Positions 50,050 to 62,119 of a stretch of 64,000 nt of DNA are shown here, piece after piece. The position numbers and the translations under genes were made by a program. The stretch spans positions 5,413,001 to 5,477,000 of the forward strand of contig CAMQGK010000341.1 in the NCBI GenBank assembly GCA_947000775.1. The letters run 5' to 3'. The DNA comes from Pterois miles (taxonomy: Eukaryota > Chordata > Actinopteri > Perciformes > Scorpaenidae). Under the pieces are notes generated by a model that ran no database searches, was not told where the DNA came from, and worked only from the letters and a program-made list of their open reading frames with translations. The first letter of the stretch is position 1; every line of letters begins with the position of its first letter.

Positions 50050-51515
50050 ATAGCATAGTTAGTTAACTAGCATATTTAGACATTTATGTGTGTGTGCGTG
50101 AGTGCTTGAGTGTGTGTGCACTTGAGTGTGAGTGCGTATGCGTGAGTGCGAGTGCGTACATATGTGAGACTGCGTATGCGCGAGTGCGTATGGGAGACTG
50201 CGTGTGTGTGCGCGAGTGCGTATGCGTGAGTGTGTGCTGCGTGAGTGTGTGCGCGCGAGTGCGTTCGTATGCGTGAGTGGCTGCGTGTGCATGACTGCCT
50301 GTGTGAGTGTGTATGCGTGAGTGTGTGTGAGCTTAAGTGCGCGTGCGTGCACGTGACTGCGTGAGTGCATGTGCGCGAGTGTGACTGCGTGAGTGTGTGT
50401 GAGTGCGTCTGCGTGACTGCGACTGCGTGAGCGTGTGAATGCGTGACTGCGTGCATGTGCGCGAGTGCGACTGCGTGAGCGTGTGAGTGCATCTGCGCGC
50501 GAGTGCGTGTGTATGTGTGAGTGCGACTGCGTGAGCGTGTGAATGCGTATGCATGACTGCGTATGTATTCATGAGCGCGTATATGTGCGTGCGCATGTAT
50601 GCGTGAGTGAGTGCGTATGCGTGCGTATGTGTGACTGCGTGCGTATGCGTGAGTGACTGCGTTTGCGTGACTGCATGCGCAAGTGCGTGCATATGCGTGA
50701 CTGCGTTTGCGTGACTGACTGCGTATGCGAGAGTGACTGCGTATGCGAGAGTGACTGCGTATGCGTGTGCGCACGTGACTGCGTGCGTGTGCGCATGAGT
50801 GTGAGTGCGTGTGCGAGTGCATGCGTGTATGCGTGACTGCGTGCATACTAGCATAGTTATTTAACTAGCATATTTAGACATTTATGCGTGTGTGCGTGAG
50901 TGTGCGTATGCATGAGTGCGTATGTGTGACTGTGAGTGCGTCTGCGCAAGTGTGTTTGTATGCACGAGTGTGTGTGCATGTGAATGCTTGAGTGCGTATG
51001 CAAGACTGCGTGCGTATGAGTGAGTGCGTATGCGCGAGTATGTATAAACAAGTGCGTATGCGTGAGTGCAAATGCGTGCGTGACTGCATGCATATGCGCG
51101 AGTGCATGTGTGTGCATGACTGCATGCATATGCGTCAGTGAGTGAGTGCGTGCGTATGCGTGACTGCGTAAGTGCATGTGTATGCGTGACTGCGTGTGTG
51201 CGTGCATGTTCGACAGCGTGCATATGCGTGAGTGAGAGTGCGAGTGCATGTGCATATGGGTGACTGCATGAGTGAGTGCATGTGCGCGTGTGCGTTTGTG
51301 TGAGCGTGCATGTATGCGTGACTGCGTGAGTGCGTGCCTGCATGCATGAGTGCGTATGCGTGACTGAGCGAGTGAGTGAGTGCGCGCGTGAGTGTGTACG
51401 TTTGCGTGAGTGCATGTGCGTGCGAGCATGTGTGTATGCATGACTGCGTGCGTATGTGTGAGTACGTATGCGTGTGCGTATGCGTGTGTGTGAATGCGTA
51501 TGCATGACTGCGCGA
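50050..51515. repeat. GTGCGTGA-type minisatellite, duplicated as two ~0.7-kb blocks
   Basis: Irregular units such as GTGCGTATGCGTGA and GTGCGTGACTGC fill about 50085-50848 and 50885-51515. Each block is preceded by the same unique segment, AGCATAGTTAGTTAACTAGC through ACATTTATG (50050-50088; second copy about 50850-50886 with one visible change). The spacing is about 800 bp. Long open frames rich in His, Thr and Arg on the minus strand come only from the repeat. Confidence 0.88.
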
Positions 51516-51540
51516 GTATAGTTTGCGCGACAAACTATAC
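51516..51540. repeat. perfect hairpin at the minisatellite-satellite junction
   Basis: GTATAGTTTG and CAAACTATAC are exact 10-bp inverted arms around CGCGA. It marks the switch from the GC-rich minisatellite to AT-rich satellite-like DNA. Confidence 0.8.
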
Positions 51541-51980
51541 TATGACGTTTTTCGACATGCTATACTATGACTTTTTTAATCAGAAAATCTTTTTAAATAC
51601 TATAATATGATTGTTTTCCTGACATTTTTCAAGATTCGATACTATGACCTTTTTTTCATAAAATTTTTCGACATACTATACTATGACTTTTTTTCATGAA
51701 ATTTTTCACTATAATTTTGACTTTTTTATCATAATATTGTTAAACATACTGTAATATGATTGTTTTCATGACATTATTCAAGATTCGATACTATGACCTG
51801 TTTTTCATGAAATTTTTGACATACTATACTGACTTTTTTTCATGAAATTTGTAAACGTACTATAATATAACTTTTTTTAACATAATATTGTTTAACATAC
51901 TATAATATGACTGTTGACATGAAATTTTTCAAGATTCAATGCTATGACCTGTTTTTCATTAAATTTTTCGACATACTATA
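51541..51980 (-). repeat. inverted, diverged satellite-like block
   Basis: Units such as TTCGACATACTATACTATGAC with TTTTTTTCATGAAATTTTTC are the reverse complement of the core of the main satellite (CATAGTATAGTATGTCGAA). Unit lengths are irregular, partly near 45-60 bp. This block therefore runs opposite to the main array on its right. Confidence 0.75.
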
Positions 51981-53790
51981 CTATAGTACATTTCGTGAAA
52001 TGTTGGAAAATTTTACAAAAAAGCGTCATAGTATAGTATGTCGAAATTTTTCGATGAAAGCGTCAAATTTTTTTGATGTTGAAAAAATGAAAACGGTCGT
52101 ATTATTGCATGTAAAATGATTGTATGGTGGGAAAAAGTCATTTCTTGAAATGTTGGAAAATTCAAAAAAAAAACAGTATAGTATGTCGAAATTTTTCGAT
52201 GAAAACGTCTAATTTCTTTGATTTTGAAAACAATCATGAAAACGGTCGTATTATAACATGTGAAATGATTCTATGGTGGAAAAACGTCATTTCGTGAAAT
52301 GTTGGACAATTTTACAAAAAAAACCGTCATAGTATAGTATGTCGAAATTTTTCGATGAAAACGTCTAATTTTTTTGATGTGGAAAAAAATCATGAAAACG
52401 GTCGTACTATAACATGTATAATGATTCTATGGTGGAAAAAAGTCATTTTGTGAAATGTTGGAAAATTTTACAAAAAAACGTCATAGTATAGTATGTCGAA
52501 ATTTTTCGATGAAAACGTCAATTTTTTTTGATGTGGAAAAAAATCATGAAAACGGTCGTATTATAGCATGTAAAATGATTCTATGGTGGAAAAAAGTCAT
52601 TTCGTGAAATGTCGTAAAATTTTGCTAAAAAAACGTCATAGTATAGTATGTCGAAATTTTTCGATGAAAACGTCTAATTTTTTTGATTTTGAAAACAATC
52701 ATGAAAACGGTCGTATTATAACATGTAAAATGATTCTATGGTGGAAAAAAGTCATTTCGTGAAATGTTGGACAATTTTACAAAAAAACGTCATAGTATAG
52801 TATGTCGAAATTTTTTGATGAAAATGTCAAATTTTATTGATGTTGAAAAAAATCATGAAAACTGTCATATTATAGCATGTAAAATGATTCTATGGTGGAA
52901 AAAAAGTCATTTTGTGAAATGTTGGACAATTTTACAAAAAAAACGTCATAGTATAGTATGTCGAAATTTTTCGATGAAAACGTCAAATTTTTTTTATTTG
53001 GAAAAAAATCATGACAACGGTCGTATTATAGCATGTAAAATAATTCTATGGTGGAAAAAAGTAATTTCGTGAAATGTTGGACAATTTTACAAAAAACGTC
53101 ATAGTATAGTATGTCGAAATTTTTCGATGAAAACGTCAAATTTTTTTGATGTTGAAAACAATCATGAAAACGGTCGTATTATAGCATGTAAAATGATTCT
53201 ATGGTGGAAAAGTCATTTTGTGAAATGTAAAATTTTGCTAAAAAAACGTCATAGTATAGTATGTCGAAGTTTTTTGATGAAAATGTCAAATTTTTTTTAT
53301 GTTGAAAACATGAAAACGGTCGTATTATAGCATGTAAAATGATTCTATGGTGGAAAAAAGTCATTTCGTGAAATGTTGGAAAATTTTACAAAAAAACGTC
53401 ATAGTATAGTATGTCGAAATTTTTCAATGAAAACGTCAAATTTTTTTGATGTGGAAAAAAATCATGAAAACGGTCGTACTATAGCATGTAAAATGATTCT
53501 ATGTTGCAAAAAAGTCATTTTGTGAAATGTTGGAAAATTTTACAAAAAAAAACGTCATAGTATAGTATGTCGAAATTTTTTGATGAAAATGTTTAATTTT
53601 TTTGATTTTGAAAACAATCATGAAAACGGTCGTATTATAACATGTAAAATGATTCTATGGTCGGAAAAAGTCATTTCGTGAAATGTTGGAAAATTTTACA
53701 AAAAAACGTCATAGTATAGTATGTCGAAATTTTTCGATGAAAACGTCTAATTTTTTTTATTTTGAAAATAATCATGAAAACGGTCGTATT
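51981..53790 (+). repeat. ~155-bp satellite array, first segment
   Basis: About 11-12 head-to-tail units recur every 154-156 bp, each with CGTCATAGTATAGTATGTCG, TCGAAATTTTTCGA (a 6-bp dyad), AACGGTCGTATTATAGCATG, GATTCTATGGTGG and CATTTCGTGAAATG (a second dyad). Units differ by a few percent and by A/T run length. No CENP-B-box-like motif was seen. Short ORFs across the units are by-products of the ~52-codon period. Confidence 0.92.
53782..53790. repeat. 9-bp flanking duplication of LINE copy 2, left
   Basis: GGTCGTATT, part of the satellite unit, is repeated at 56950-56958 right of the element. Confidence 0.75.
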
Positions 53791-56700
53791 CTTCATCTTC
53801 ATCTTCATCTTCAACCGCTTATCCAGGGTCAGGTCATGGGGGCAACAGATCCAGCAGGGGACCCCAAACTTCCCTTTCCCGGGCCACATTAACCAGCTCT
53901 GACTGGGGGATCCCGAGGCGTTCCCAGGCCAGTGTGGAAATATAATCTCTCCATCTAGTCCTGGGTCGTCCCCGGGGTCTCCTCCCAGCTGGTCGTGCCT
54001 GGAACACCTCCCTAGGGAGGCGCCCAGGAGGCATCCTTACCAGATGCCCGAACCACCTCAACTGGCTCCTTTCAACGCAAAGAAGCAGCGGCTCTACTCC
54101 GAGTCCCTCACGGATGACCGAGCTTCTCACCTTATCTCTAAGGGAGAGGCCAGCCACCCTCCTGAGAAAACCCATTTGGGCCGCTTGTACTCGTGATCTA
54201 GTTCTTTCGGTCATGACCCAGCCCTCATGACCATAGGTGAGAGTAGGCACGAAGATTGACCGGTAGATAGAGAGCTTTGCCTTCCGGCTCAACTCTCTCT
54301 TCGTCACAACGGTGCGGTACAGCGACTGCAATACCGCCCCCGCTGCTCCGATTCTCCGGCCAATCTCACGTTCCATTGTTCCCTCACTCGTGAACAAGGC
54401 CCCGAGGTACTTGAACTCCTTCACTTGGGGTAAAGACTCATTCCCTACCTGGAGTAGACAATCCATCGGTTTCCTGCTGAGAACCATGGCCTCCGATTTT
54501 GAGGTGCTGATCCTCATCCCAGCTGCTTCACACTCGGCTGCGAACCGATCCAGTGAGCGCTGGAGGTCACAGACTGATGATGCCAGCAGAACCACATCAT
54601 CTGCAAAAAGCAGCGATGAGATCCTCAGCACACCAATCTGCAAACCCTCCTCCCCCCGACTACGCCTCGATATCTTGTCCATGAATATCAGGATTGGAGA
54701 CAAGGCGCAACCCTGGTGAAGGCCAACGCCCACCGGAAACGAGTCCGAGTTACTGCCGAGAACCCGGACGCAGCTCTCGCTTTGGGTGTACAGGGATTGG
54801 ATGGCCCTGAGAAGTGACCCCCTCACCCCATACTCCCGCAGCACCTCCCACAGTATACCCCGGGGGACCCGATCGTACGCCTTCTCCAAGTCTACAAAAC
54901 ACATGTAGACTGGATGGGCATACTCCCAGGCCCCCTCAAGGATCCTTGTGAGAGTGAAGAGCTGGTCCGTTGTTCCACGGCCAGGACGAAATCCGCATTG
55001 TTCCTCTTCAATCTGAGGTTCGACTATCGGCCGGACCCTCCTATCCAGCACCCTAGAGTAGACTTTACCAGGGAGGCTGAGTAGTGTGATACCCCTGTAA
55101 TTGGCACACACTCTCTGGTCTCCCTTTTTGAACAGGGGAACCATCACCCCGGTCTGCCACTCTTTAGGCACTGTCCCCGACTTCCACGCAATGTTGAAGA
55201 GGCGTGTCATCCACGACAGCCCCTCCACACCCAGAGCCTTCAGCATTTCTGGGCGAATCTCGTCAATCCCCGGGGCCTTGCCACTGCGGAGCTGTTTAAC
55301 TACCTCAGTGACTTCCCCTAGGGAAATTGACGACGATCCCCCATCAGCTTCCAGCTCTGCCTCTACAAGAGAGGGTGTATCAGTCGGGTTCAGGAGTTCC
55401 TCAAAGTGCTCCTTCCACCGCCCGGTTACCTCCTCAGTTGAGGTCAACAGTGTCCCATCCTTACTGTACACAGCTTGGATGGTTCCCCGTTTCCCCCTCC
55501 TGAGGTGCCGGACAGTTTTCCAGAAGCACCTTGGTGCCGACCGAAAGTCCTTCTCCATCGCTGCTCCGAACTCCTCCCACACCCGTTGCTTTGCCTCCTT
55601 TACGGCAGCGGCTGCCGCCCCACGGGCCCGTCGGTACCTTGCAACTGCCTCCGGAGTCCTCCGAGATAACATATCCCGGAAGGACTCCTTCTTCAGTCGG
55701 ACAGCTTCCCTGACCACCGGTGTCCACCACGGTGTTCGAGGGTTACCGCCCCTTGAGGCACCTAAGACCCGCAGGCCACAGCTCACCGCCGCAGCTTCAG
55801 CAATGGAAGCTTTGAACATCGCCCACTCAGGTTCAATGCCCCCAGCCTCCACAGGAATGCTAGGAAAGCTCCGCCGGAGGTGTGAGTTGAAGATCTCTCG
55901 GATAGGGGCCTCCTCCAGACCTTCCCAGTTCACCCGCACTACACGTTTGGGTTTACCAGGTCTATCCAGAGTCTTCCCCCACCCTCTGATCCAACTCACC
56001 ACCAGATGGTGATCAGTTGACAGCTCTGCCCCTCTCTTCACCCGAGTGTCCAAAACATGCGGCCTCAGATCAGATGATACGATCACAAAATCGATCATCG
56101 ATCTTCGGCCTAGGGTGCTCTGGTACCAAGTACACTTATGAGCATCCTTATGTTCGAACATGGTATTTGTTATGGATAATCCATGACTAGCACAGAAATC
56201 CAATAACAAATGACCGCTCCGGTTCAGATCAGGTAGGCCATTCCTCCCAATCACGCCTCTCCAGGTACCTCCATCGTTGCCCACGTGTGCGTTGAAGTCC
56301 CCCAGCAGAACAATGGAGTCCCCTACTGGGGCCCCATACAGGACTCAATTCAGGGTCTCCAAGAAGGTTGAATACTCTGAACTGCTGTTCGGTGCATATG
56401 CACAGACAACAGTCAGAGTTTTCCCCCCCACAACCCGAAGGCGCAGGGAGGCGACCCTCTCGTTCACCGGGGTAAACCCCAACGTAGCAGCACTCAACCA
56501 GGGATTTGTGAGTATCCTCACACCCTGGGCAACTCCAGAGAAGAATAGAGTCCAACCCCTATCCAGGAGAACGGTTCCAGAGCCGAGGCTGTGCGTAGAG
56601 GTAAGCCCCACCAGATCTAACTGATAGCGCTCCACCTCCCGCACAAGCTCCGGCTCTTTTCCCCACAGAGAGGTGACGTTCCACGTCCCCAGAGCCAGCC

Positions 56701-56949
56701 TCTGCCGCCCAGGTCTGGTCCGTCGCAGTCCCTGGCTTTCACTGCCACCCATATGGCAGCGCACCCGACCCCAGCGGTTCCTCCTGCGGGTGCTGGGCCC
56801 ACAGGATGGAGAGGAGGGGGTCTCCACGTCGCTTTTTCGGGCTGAGCCCGGCCGGGCTCCGTGGCAAGCCCGGCCACCAGGCGCTCGCTCCCGGGCTTCC
56901 TCCGGACCGGGTCACTCCTCCTCTTCCTCGGTTATTCATGGGGATTTTT
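53791..56949 (-). mobile_element. RTE-like LINE copy 2, inserted in satellite, 5' truncated
   Basis: The 3159-bp element has its CTTCAT tail at the left and its 5' end at 56949. It is highly similar to copy 1 but lacks about 170 bp of leader, an 18-bp segment in the endonuclease and 6 bp in the RT, all deletions shared with copy 3. It is flanked by GGTCGTATT on both sides. Because the flanking DNA is a repeat, the duplication alone is weaker evidence than usual. Confidence 0.9.
53834..56827 (-). pseudogene. LINE endonuclease/reverse transcriptase, copy 2, one premature stop
   Basis: An upstream part (56345-56827, 160 codons, from [11 protein letters not shown] to FLETLN) ends at a TGA that replaces the Gly codon of copy 1. 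The downstream part (53834-56284, 816 codons) stays in the same frame and keeps the [19 protein letters not shown] and FADDVV motifs. An extra T near 56837 removes the copy 1 start region. The stop falls inside the endonuclease, so a full protein is not made. Confidence 0.88.
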
Positions 56950-58961
56950 GGTCGTATTATAGCATGTAAAATGTTTCTATGGTGGAAAAAAGTCATTTCG
57001 TGAAATGTCGTAAAATTTTGCTAAAAAAACGTCATAGTATAGTATGTCGAAATTTTTCGATGAAAACGTCAAATTTTTTTGATGCTGAAAACAATCATGA
57101 AAACGGTCGTATTATAGCATGTAAAATGATTCTATGGTGGAAAAAAATCATTTCGTGGAATGTTGGAAAATTTTACAAAAAAACGTCATAGTATAGTATG
57201 TCGAAATTTTTCGATGAAAACGTCAAATTTTTTTTATTTGGAAAAAATCATGAAAACGGTCGTATTATAGCATGTAAAATGATTCTATGGTGGAAAAAAT
57301 TCATTTCGTGAAATGTCGTAAAATTTTGCTAAAAAAAACGTCATAGTATAGTATGTCGAAATTTTTCGATGAAAACGTCAAATTTTTTTGATGTGGAAAA
57401 AAATCATGAAAACGGTCGTACTATAACATGTATAATGATTCTATGGAGGAAAAAAGTCATTTCGTGAAATGTTGGACAATTTTACAAAAAACGTCATAGT
57501 ATAGTATGTCAAAATTTTTTAATGAAAATGTCAAATTTTATTGATGTTGAAAAAAATCATGAAAACGGTTGTATTATAGCATGTAAAATGAATCTATGGT
57601 GGAAAAAAGTCATTTCGTGAAATGTTGGACAATTTTACAAAAAAACGTCATAGTATAGTATGTCGAAATTTTTTGATGAAAATGTCAAATTTTATTGATG
57701 TTGAAAAAAATCATGAAAACGGTCGTATTATAGCATGTAAAATGTTTCTATGGTGGAAAAAAGTCATTTCGTGAAATGTTGGACAATTTTACAAAAAAAC
57801 GTCATAGTATAGTATGTTGAAATTTTTGATGAAAACGTCTAATTTTTTTGATGTGGAAAAAAATCATGAAAACGGTTGTATTATAGCATGTCAAATGATT
57901 CTATGGTGGAAAAAAGTCATTTTGTGAAATGTTGAAAAATTTTACAAAAAAACGTCATAGTATAGTATGTCGAAATTTTTGATGAAAACGTCTAATTTTT
58001 TTTATTTTGAAAACAATCATAAAAACGGTCATATTATAGCATGTAAAATGATTCTATGGTGGAAAAAAGTCATTTCGTGAAATGTTGGACAATTTTACAA
58101 AAAAACGTCATAGTATAGTATGTCGAAATTTTTCGATGAAAATGTCTAAATTTTGATTTTGAAAACAATCATGAAAACGGTCGTATTATAGCATGTAAAA
58201 TGATTCTATGGTGGAAAAAACTCATTTCGTGAAATGTTGGAAAATTTTACAAAAAAACGTCATAGTATAGTATGTCGAAATTTTTCGATGAAAACGTGTA
58301 ATTTTTTTGATTTTGAAAACAATCATGAAAACGGTCGTATTATAGCATGTCAAATGTTTCTATGGTGGAAAAAAGTCATTTCGTGAAATGTCGTAACATT
58401 TTGCTAAAAAAACGTCATAGTATAGTATGTCGAAATTTTTCGATGAAAACGTCAAATTTTTTTGATGTGGAAAAAAATCATGAAAACGGTTGTATCATAG
58501 CATGTCAAATGATTCTATGGTGGAAAAAAAGTCTTTTTGTGAAATGTTGGACAATTTTACAAAAAAAACGTCATAGTATAGTATGTCGAAATTTTTCGAT
58601 GAAAACGTCAAATTTTTTTGATGTGGAAAAAAATCATGAAAACGGTCGTACTATAACATGTATAATGATTCTATGGTGGAAAAAAGTCATTTCGTGAAAT
58701 GTTGGAAAATTTTACAAAAAAACGTCATAGTATAGTATGTCGAAATTTTTCGATGAAAACGTCAAATTTTTTTGATGTGGAAAAAAATCATGAAAACGGT
58801 TGTATCATAGCATGTCAAATGATTCTGTGGTGGAAAAAAGTCATTTTGTGAAATGTTGGACAATTTTACAAAAAAAACGTCATAGTATAGTATGTCGAAA
58901 TTTTTCGATGAAAACGTGTAATTTTTTTGATTTTGAAAACAATCATGAAAACGGTCGTATT
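56950..58961 (+). repeat. ~155-bp satellite array, middle segment
   Basis: About 13 units of the same satellite in the same orientation. The first unit after LINE copy 2 carries a GATGCTGAAAAC variant that is also found in the first unit after copy 3. Two unit types alternate irregularly: TGTTGGAAAATTTTAC and TGTCGTAAAATTTTGC. Confidence 0.92.
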
Positions 58962-61900
58962 CTTCATCTTCATCTTCATCTTCAACCGCTTATCCGGGGT
59001 CGGGTCACAGGGGCAACAGATCCAGCAGGGGACCCCAAACTTCCCTTTCCCGGGCCACATTAACCAGCTCTGACTGGGGGATCCCGAGGCGTTCCCAGTC
59101 CAGTGTGGAAATATAATCTCTCCATCTAGTCCTGGGTCGTCCCCGGGGTCTCCTCCCAGCTGGTCGTGCCTGGAACACCTCCCTAGGGAGGCGCCCAGGA
59201 GGCATCCTTACCAGATGCCCGAACCACCTCAACTGGCTCCTTTCAACGCAAAGAAGCAGCGGCTCTACTCCGAGTCCCTCACGGATGACCGAGCTTCTCA
59301 CCTTATCTCTAAGGGAGAGGCCAGCCACCCTCCTGAGAAAACCCATTTGGGCCGCTTGTACTCGCGATCTAGTTCTTTCGGTCATGACCCAGCCCTCATG
59401 ACCATAGGTGAGAGTAGGCACGAAGATTGACCGGTAGATAGAGAGCTTTGCCTTCCGGCTCAACTCTCTCTTCGTCACAACGGTGCGGTACAGCGACTGC
59501 AATACCGCCCCCGCTGCTCCGATTCTCCGGCCAATCTCACGTTCCATTGTTCCCTGACTCGTGAACAAGGCCCCGAGGTACTTGAACTCCTTCACTTGGG
59601 GTAAAGACTCATTCCCTACCTGGAGTAGACAATCCATTGGTTTCCTGCTGAGAACCATGGCCTCCGATTTAGAGGTGCTGATCCTCATCCCAACTGCTTC
59701 ACACTCGGCTGCGAACCGATCCAGTGAGCGCTGGAGGTCACAGACTGATGATGCCAGCAGAACCACATCATCTGCAAAAAGCAGCGATGAGATCCTCAGC
59801 ACACCAATCTGCAAACCCTCCTCCCCCCGACTACGCCTCGATATCCTGTCCATGAATATCAGGATTGGAGACAAGGCGCAACCCTGGTGAAGGCCAACGC
59901 CCACCGGAAACGAGTCCGACTTACTGCCGAGAACCCGGACGCAGCTCTCGCTTTGGGTGTACAGGGATTGGATGGCCCTGAGTGACCCCCTCACCCCATA
60001 CTCCCGCAGCACCTCCCACAGTATACCCCGGGGGACCCGATCGTACGCCTTCTCCAAGTCTACAAAACACATGTAGACTGGATGGGCATACTCCCAGGCC
60101 CCCTCAAGGATCCTTGTGAGAGTGAAGAGCTGGTCCGTTGTTCCACGGCCAGGACGAAATCCGCATTGTTCCTCTTCAATCTGAGGTTCGACTATCGGCC
60201 GGACCCTCCTATCCAGCACCCTAGAGTAGACTTTACCAGGGAGGCTGAGTAGTGTGATACCCCTGTAATTGGCACACACTCTCTGGTCCCCCTTTTTGAA
60301 CAGGGGAACCATCACCCCGGTCTGCCACTCTTTAGGCACTGTCCCCGACTTCCACACAATGTTGAAGAGGCGTGTCATCCACGACAGCCCCTCCACACCC
60401 AGAGCCTTCAGCATTTCTGGGCGAATCTCGTCAGTCCCCGGGGCCTTGCCACTGCGGAGCTGTTTAACTACCTCAGTGACTTCCCCTAGGGAAATTGACG
60501 ACAATCCCCCATCAGCTTCCAGCTCTGCCTCTACAAGAGAGGGCGTATCAGTCGGGTTCAGGAGTTCCTCAAAGTGCTCCTTCCACCGCCCGGTTACCTC
60601 CTCAGTTGAGGTCAACAGTGTCCCATCCTTACTGTACACAGCTTGGATGGTTCCCCGTTTCCCCCTCCTGAGGTGCCGGACAGTTTTCCAGAAGCACCTT
60701 GGTGCCGACCGAAAGTCCTTCTCCATCGCTGCTCCGAACTCCTCCCACACCCGCTGCTTTGCCTCCTTTACGGCAGCGGCTGCCGCCCCACGGGCCCGTC
60801 GGTACCTTGCAACTGCCTCCGGAGTCCTCCGAGATAACATATCCCGGAAGGACTCCTTCTTCAGTCGGACAGCTTCCCTGACCACCGGTGTCCACCACGG
60901 TGTTCGAGGGTTACCGCCCCTTGAGGCACCTAAGACCCGCAGGCCATAGCTCACCGCCGTAGCTTCAGCAATGGAAGCTTTGAACATCGCCCACTCAGGT
61001 TCAATGCCCCCAGCCTCCACAGGAATGCTAGGAAAGCTCCGCCGGAGGTGTGAGTTGAAGATCTCTCGGATAGGGGCCTCCTCCAGACCTTCCCAGTTCA
61101 CCCGCACTACACGTTTGGGTTTACCAGGTCTATCCAGAGTCTTCCCCCACCCTCTGATCCAACTCACCACCAGATGGTGATCAGTTGACAGCTCTGCCCC
61201 TCTCTTCACCTGAGTGTCCAAAACATGCGGCCTCAGATCAGATGATACGATCACAAAATCGATCATCGATCTTCGGCCTAGGGTGCTCTGGTACCAAGTA
61301 CACTTATGAGCATCCTTATGTTCGAACATGGTATTTGTTATGGATAATCCATGACTAGCACAGAAATCCAATAACAAATGACCGCTCCGGTTCAGATCAG
61401 GTAGGCCATTCCTCCCAATCACGCCTCTCCAGGTACCTCCATCATTGCCCACGTGTGCGTTGAAGTCCCCCAGCAGAACAATGGAGTCCCCTACTGGGGC
61501 CCCATACAGGACTCCATTCAGGGTCTCCAAGAAGGTCGAATACTCTGAACTGCTGTTCGGTGCATATGCACAGACAACAGTCAGAGTTCCCCCCCCCCCA
61601 CAACCCGAAGGCGCAGGGAGGCGACCCTCTCATTCACCGGGGTAAACCTCAACGTACCAGCACTCAACCGGGGATTTGTGAGTATCCTCACACCCTGGGC
61701 AACTCCAGAGAAGAATAGAGTCCAACCCCTATCCAGGAGAACGGTTCCAGAGCCGAGGCTGTACGTAGAGGTAAGCCCCACCAGATCTAACTGATAGCGC
61801 TCCACCTCCCGCACAAGCTCCGGCTCTTTTCCCCACAGAGAGGTGACGTTCCACGTCCCCAGAGCCAGCCTCTGCCGCCCAGGTCTGGTCCGTCGCAGTC

Positions 61901-62119
61901 CCTGGCTTTCACTGCCACCCATATGGCAGCGCACCCGACCCCAGCGGTTCCTCCTGCGGGTGGTGGGCCCACAGGATGGAGAGGAGGGGGTCTCCACGTC
62001 GCTTTTTCGGGCTGAGCCCGGCCGGGCTCCGTGGCAAGCCCGGCCACCAGGCGCTCGCTCCCGGGCTTCCTCCGGGCCGGGTCACTCCTCCTCTTCCTCG
62101 GTTATTCATGGGGATTTTT
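58962..62119 (-). mobile_element. RTE-like LINE copy 3, inserted in satellite, same junctions as copy 2
   Basis: The 3158-bp element has the same 5' truncation point, the same internal deletions and the same GGTCGTATT flanks (58953-58961 and 62120-62128) as copy 2. The right-hand junctions of the two copies are 5170 bp apart. It differs from copy 2 by scattered substitutions and small indels. Confidence 0.9.
59005..61997 (-). pseudogene. LINE endonuclease/reverse transcriptase, copy 3, frameshifted
   Basis: The upstream part is 61581-61997 (138 codons, starting [11 protein letters not shown]) and the downstream part is 59005-61530 (841 codons). A lengthened C-run near 61590-61600 (two bases more than copies 1 and 2) breaks the frame within the endonuclease. 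The Gly codon mutated in copy 2 is intact here, so the two copies were inactivated by different lesions. RT motifs including [11 protein letters not shown] and FADDVV are kept. Confidence 0.88.

Noticed and set aside
50059..51533. Several His/Thr/Arg-rich ORFs up to 256 codons on the minus strand
   Set aside because: They are translations of the GTGCGTGA minisatellite, open in several frames at once, with no domain or splice context.
52764..59063. Repeated ORFs with KKRHSIVCRNFSMKTSNFF-type peptides
   Set aside because: They arise from the ~155-bp satellite whose period is about 52 codons; each is broken by indels in neighbouring units.
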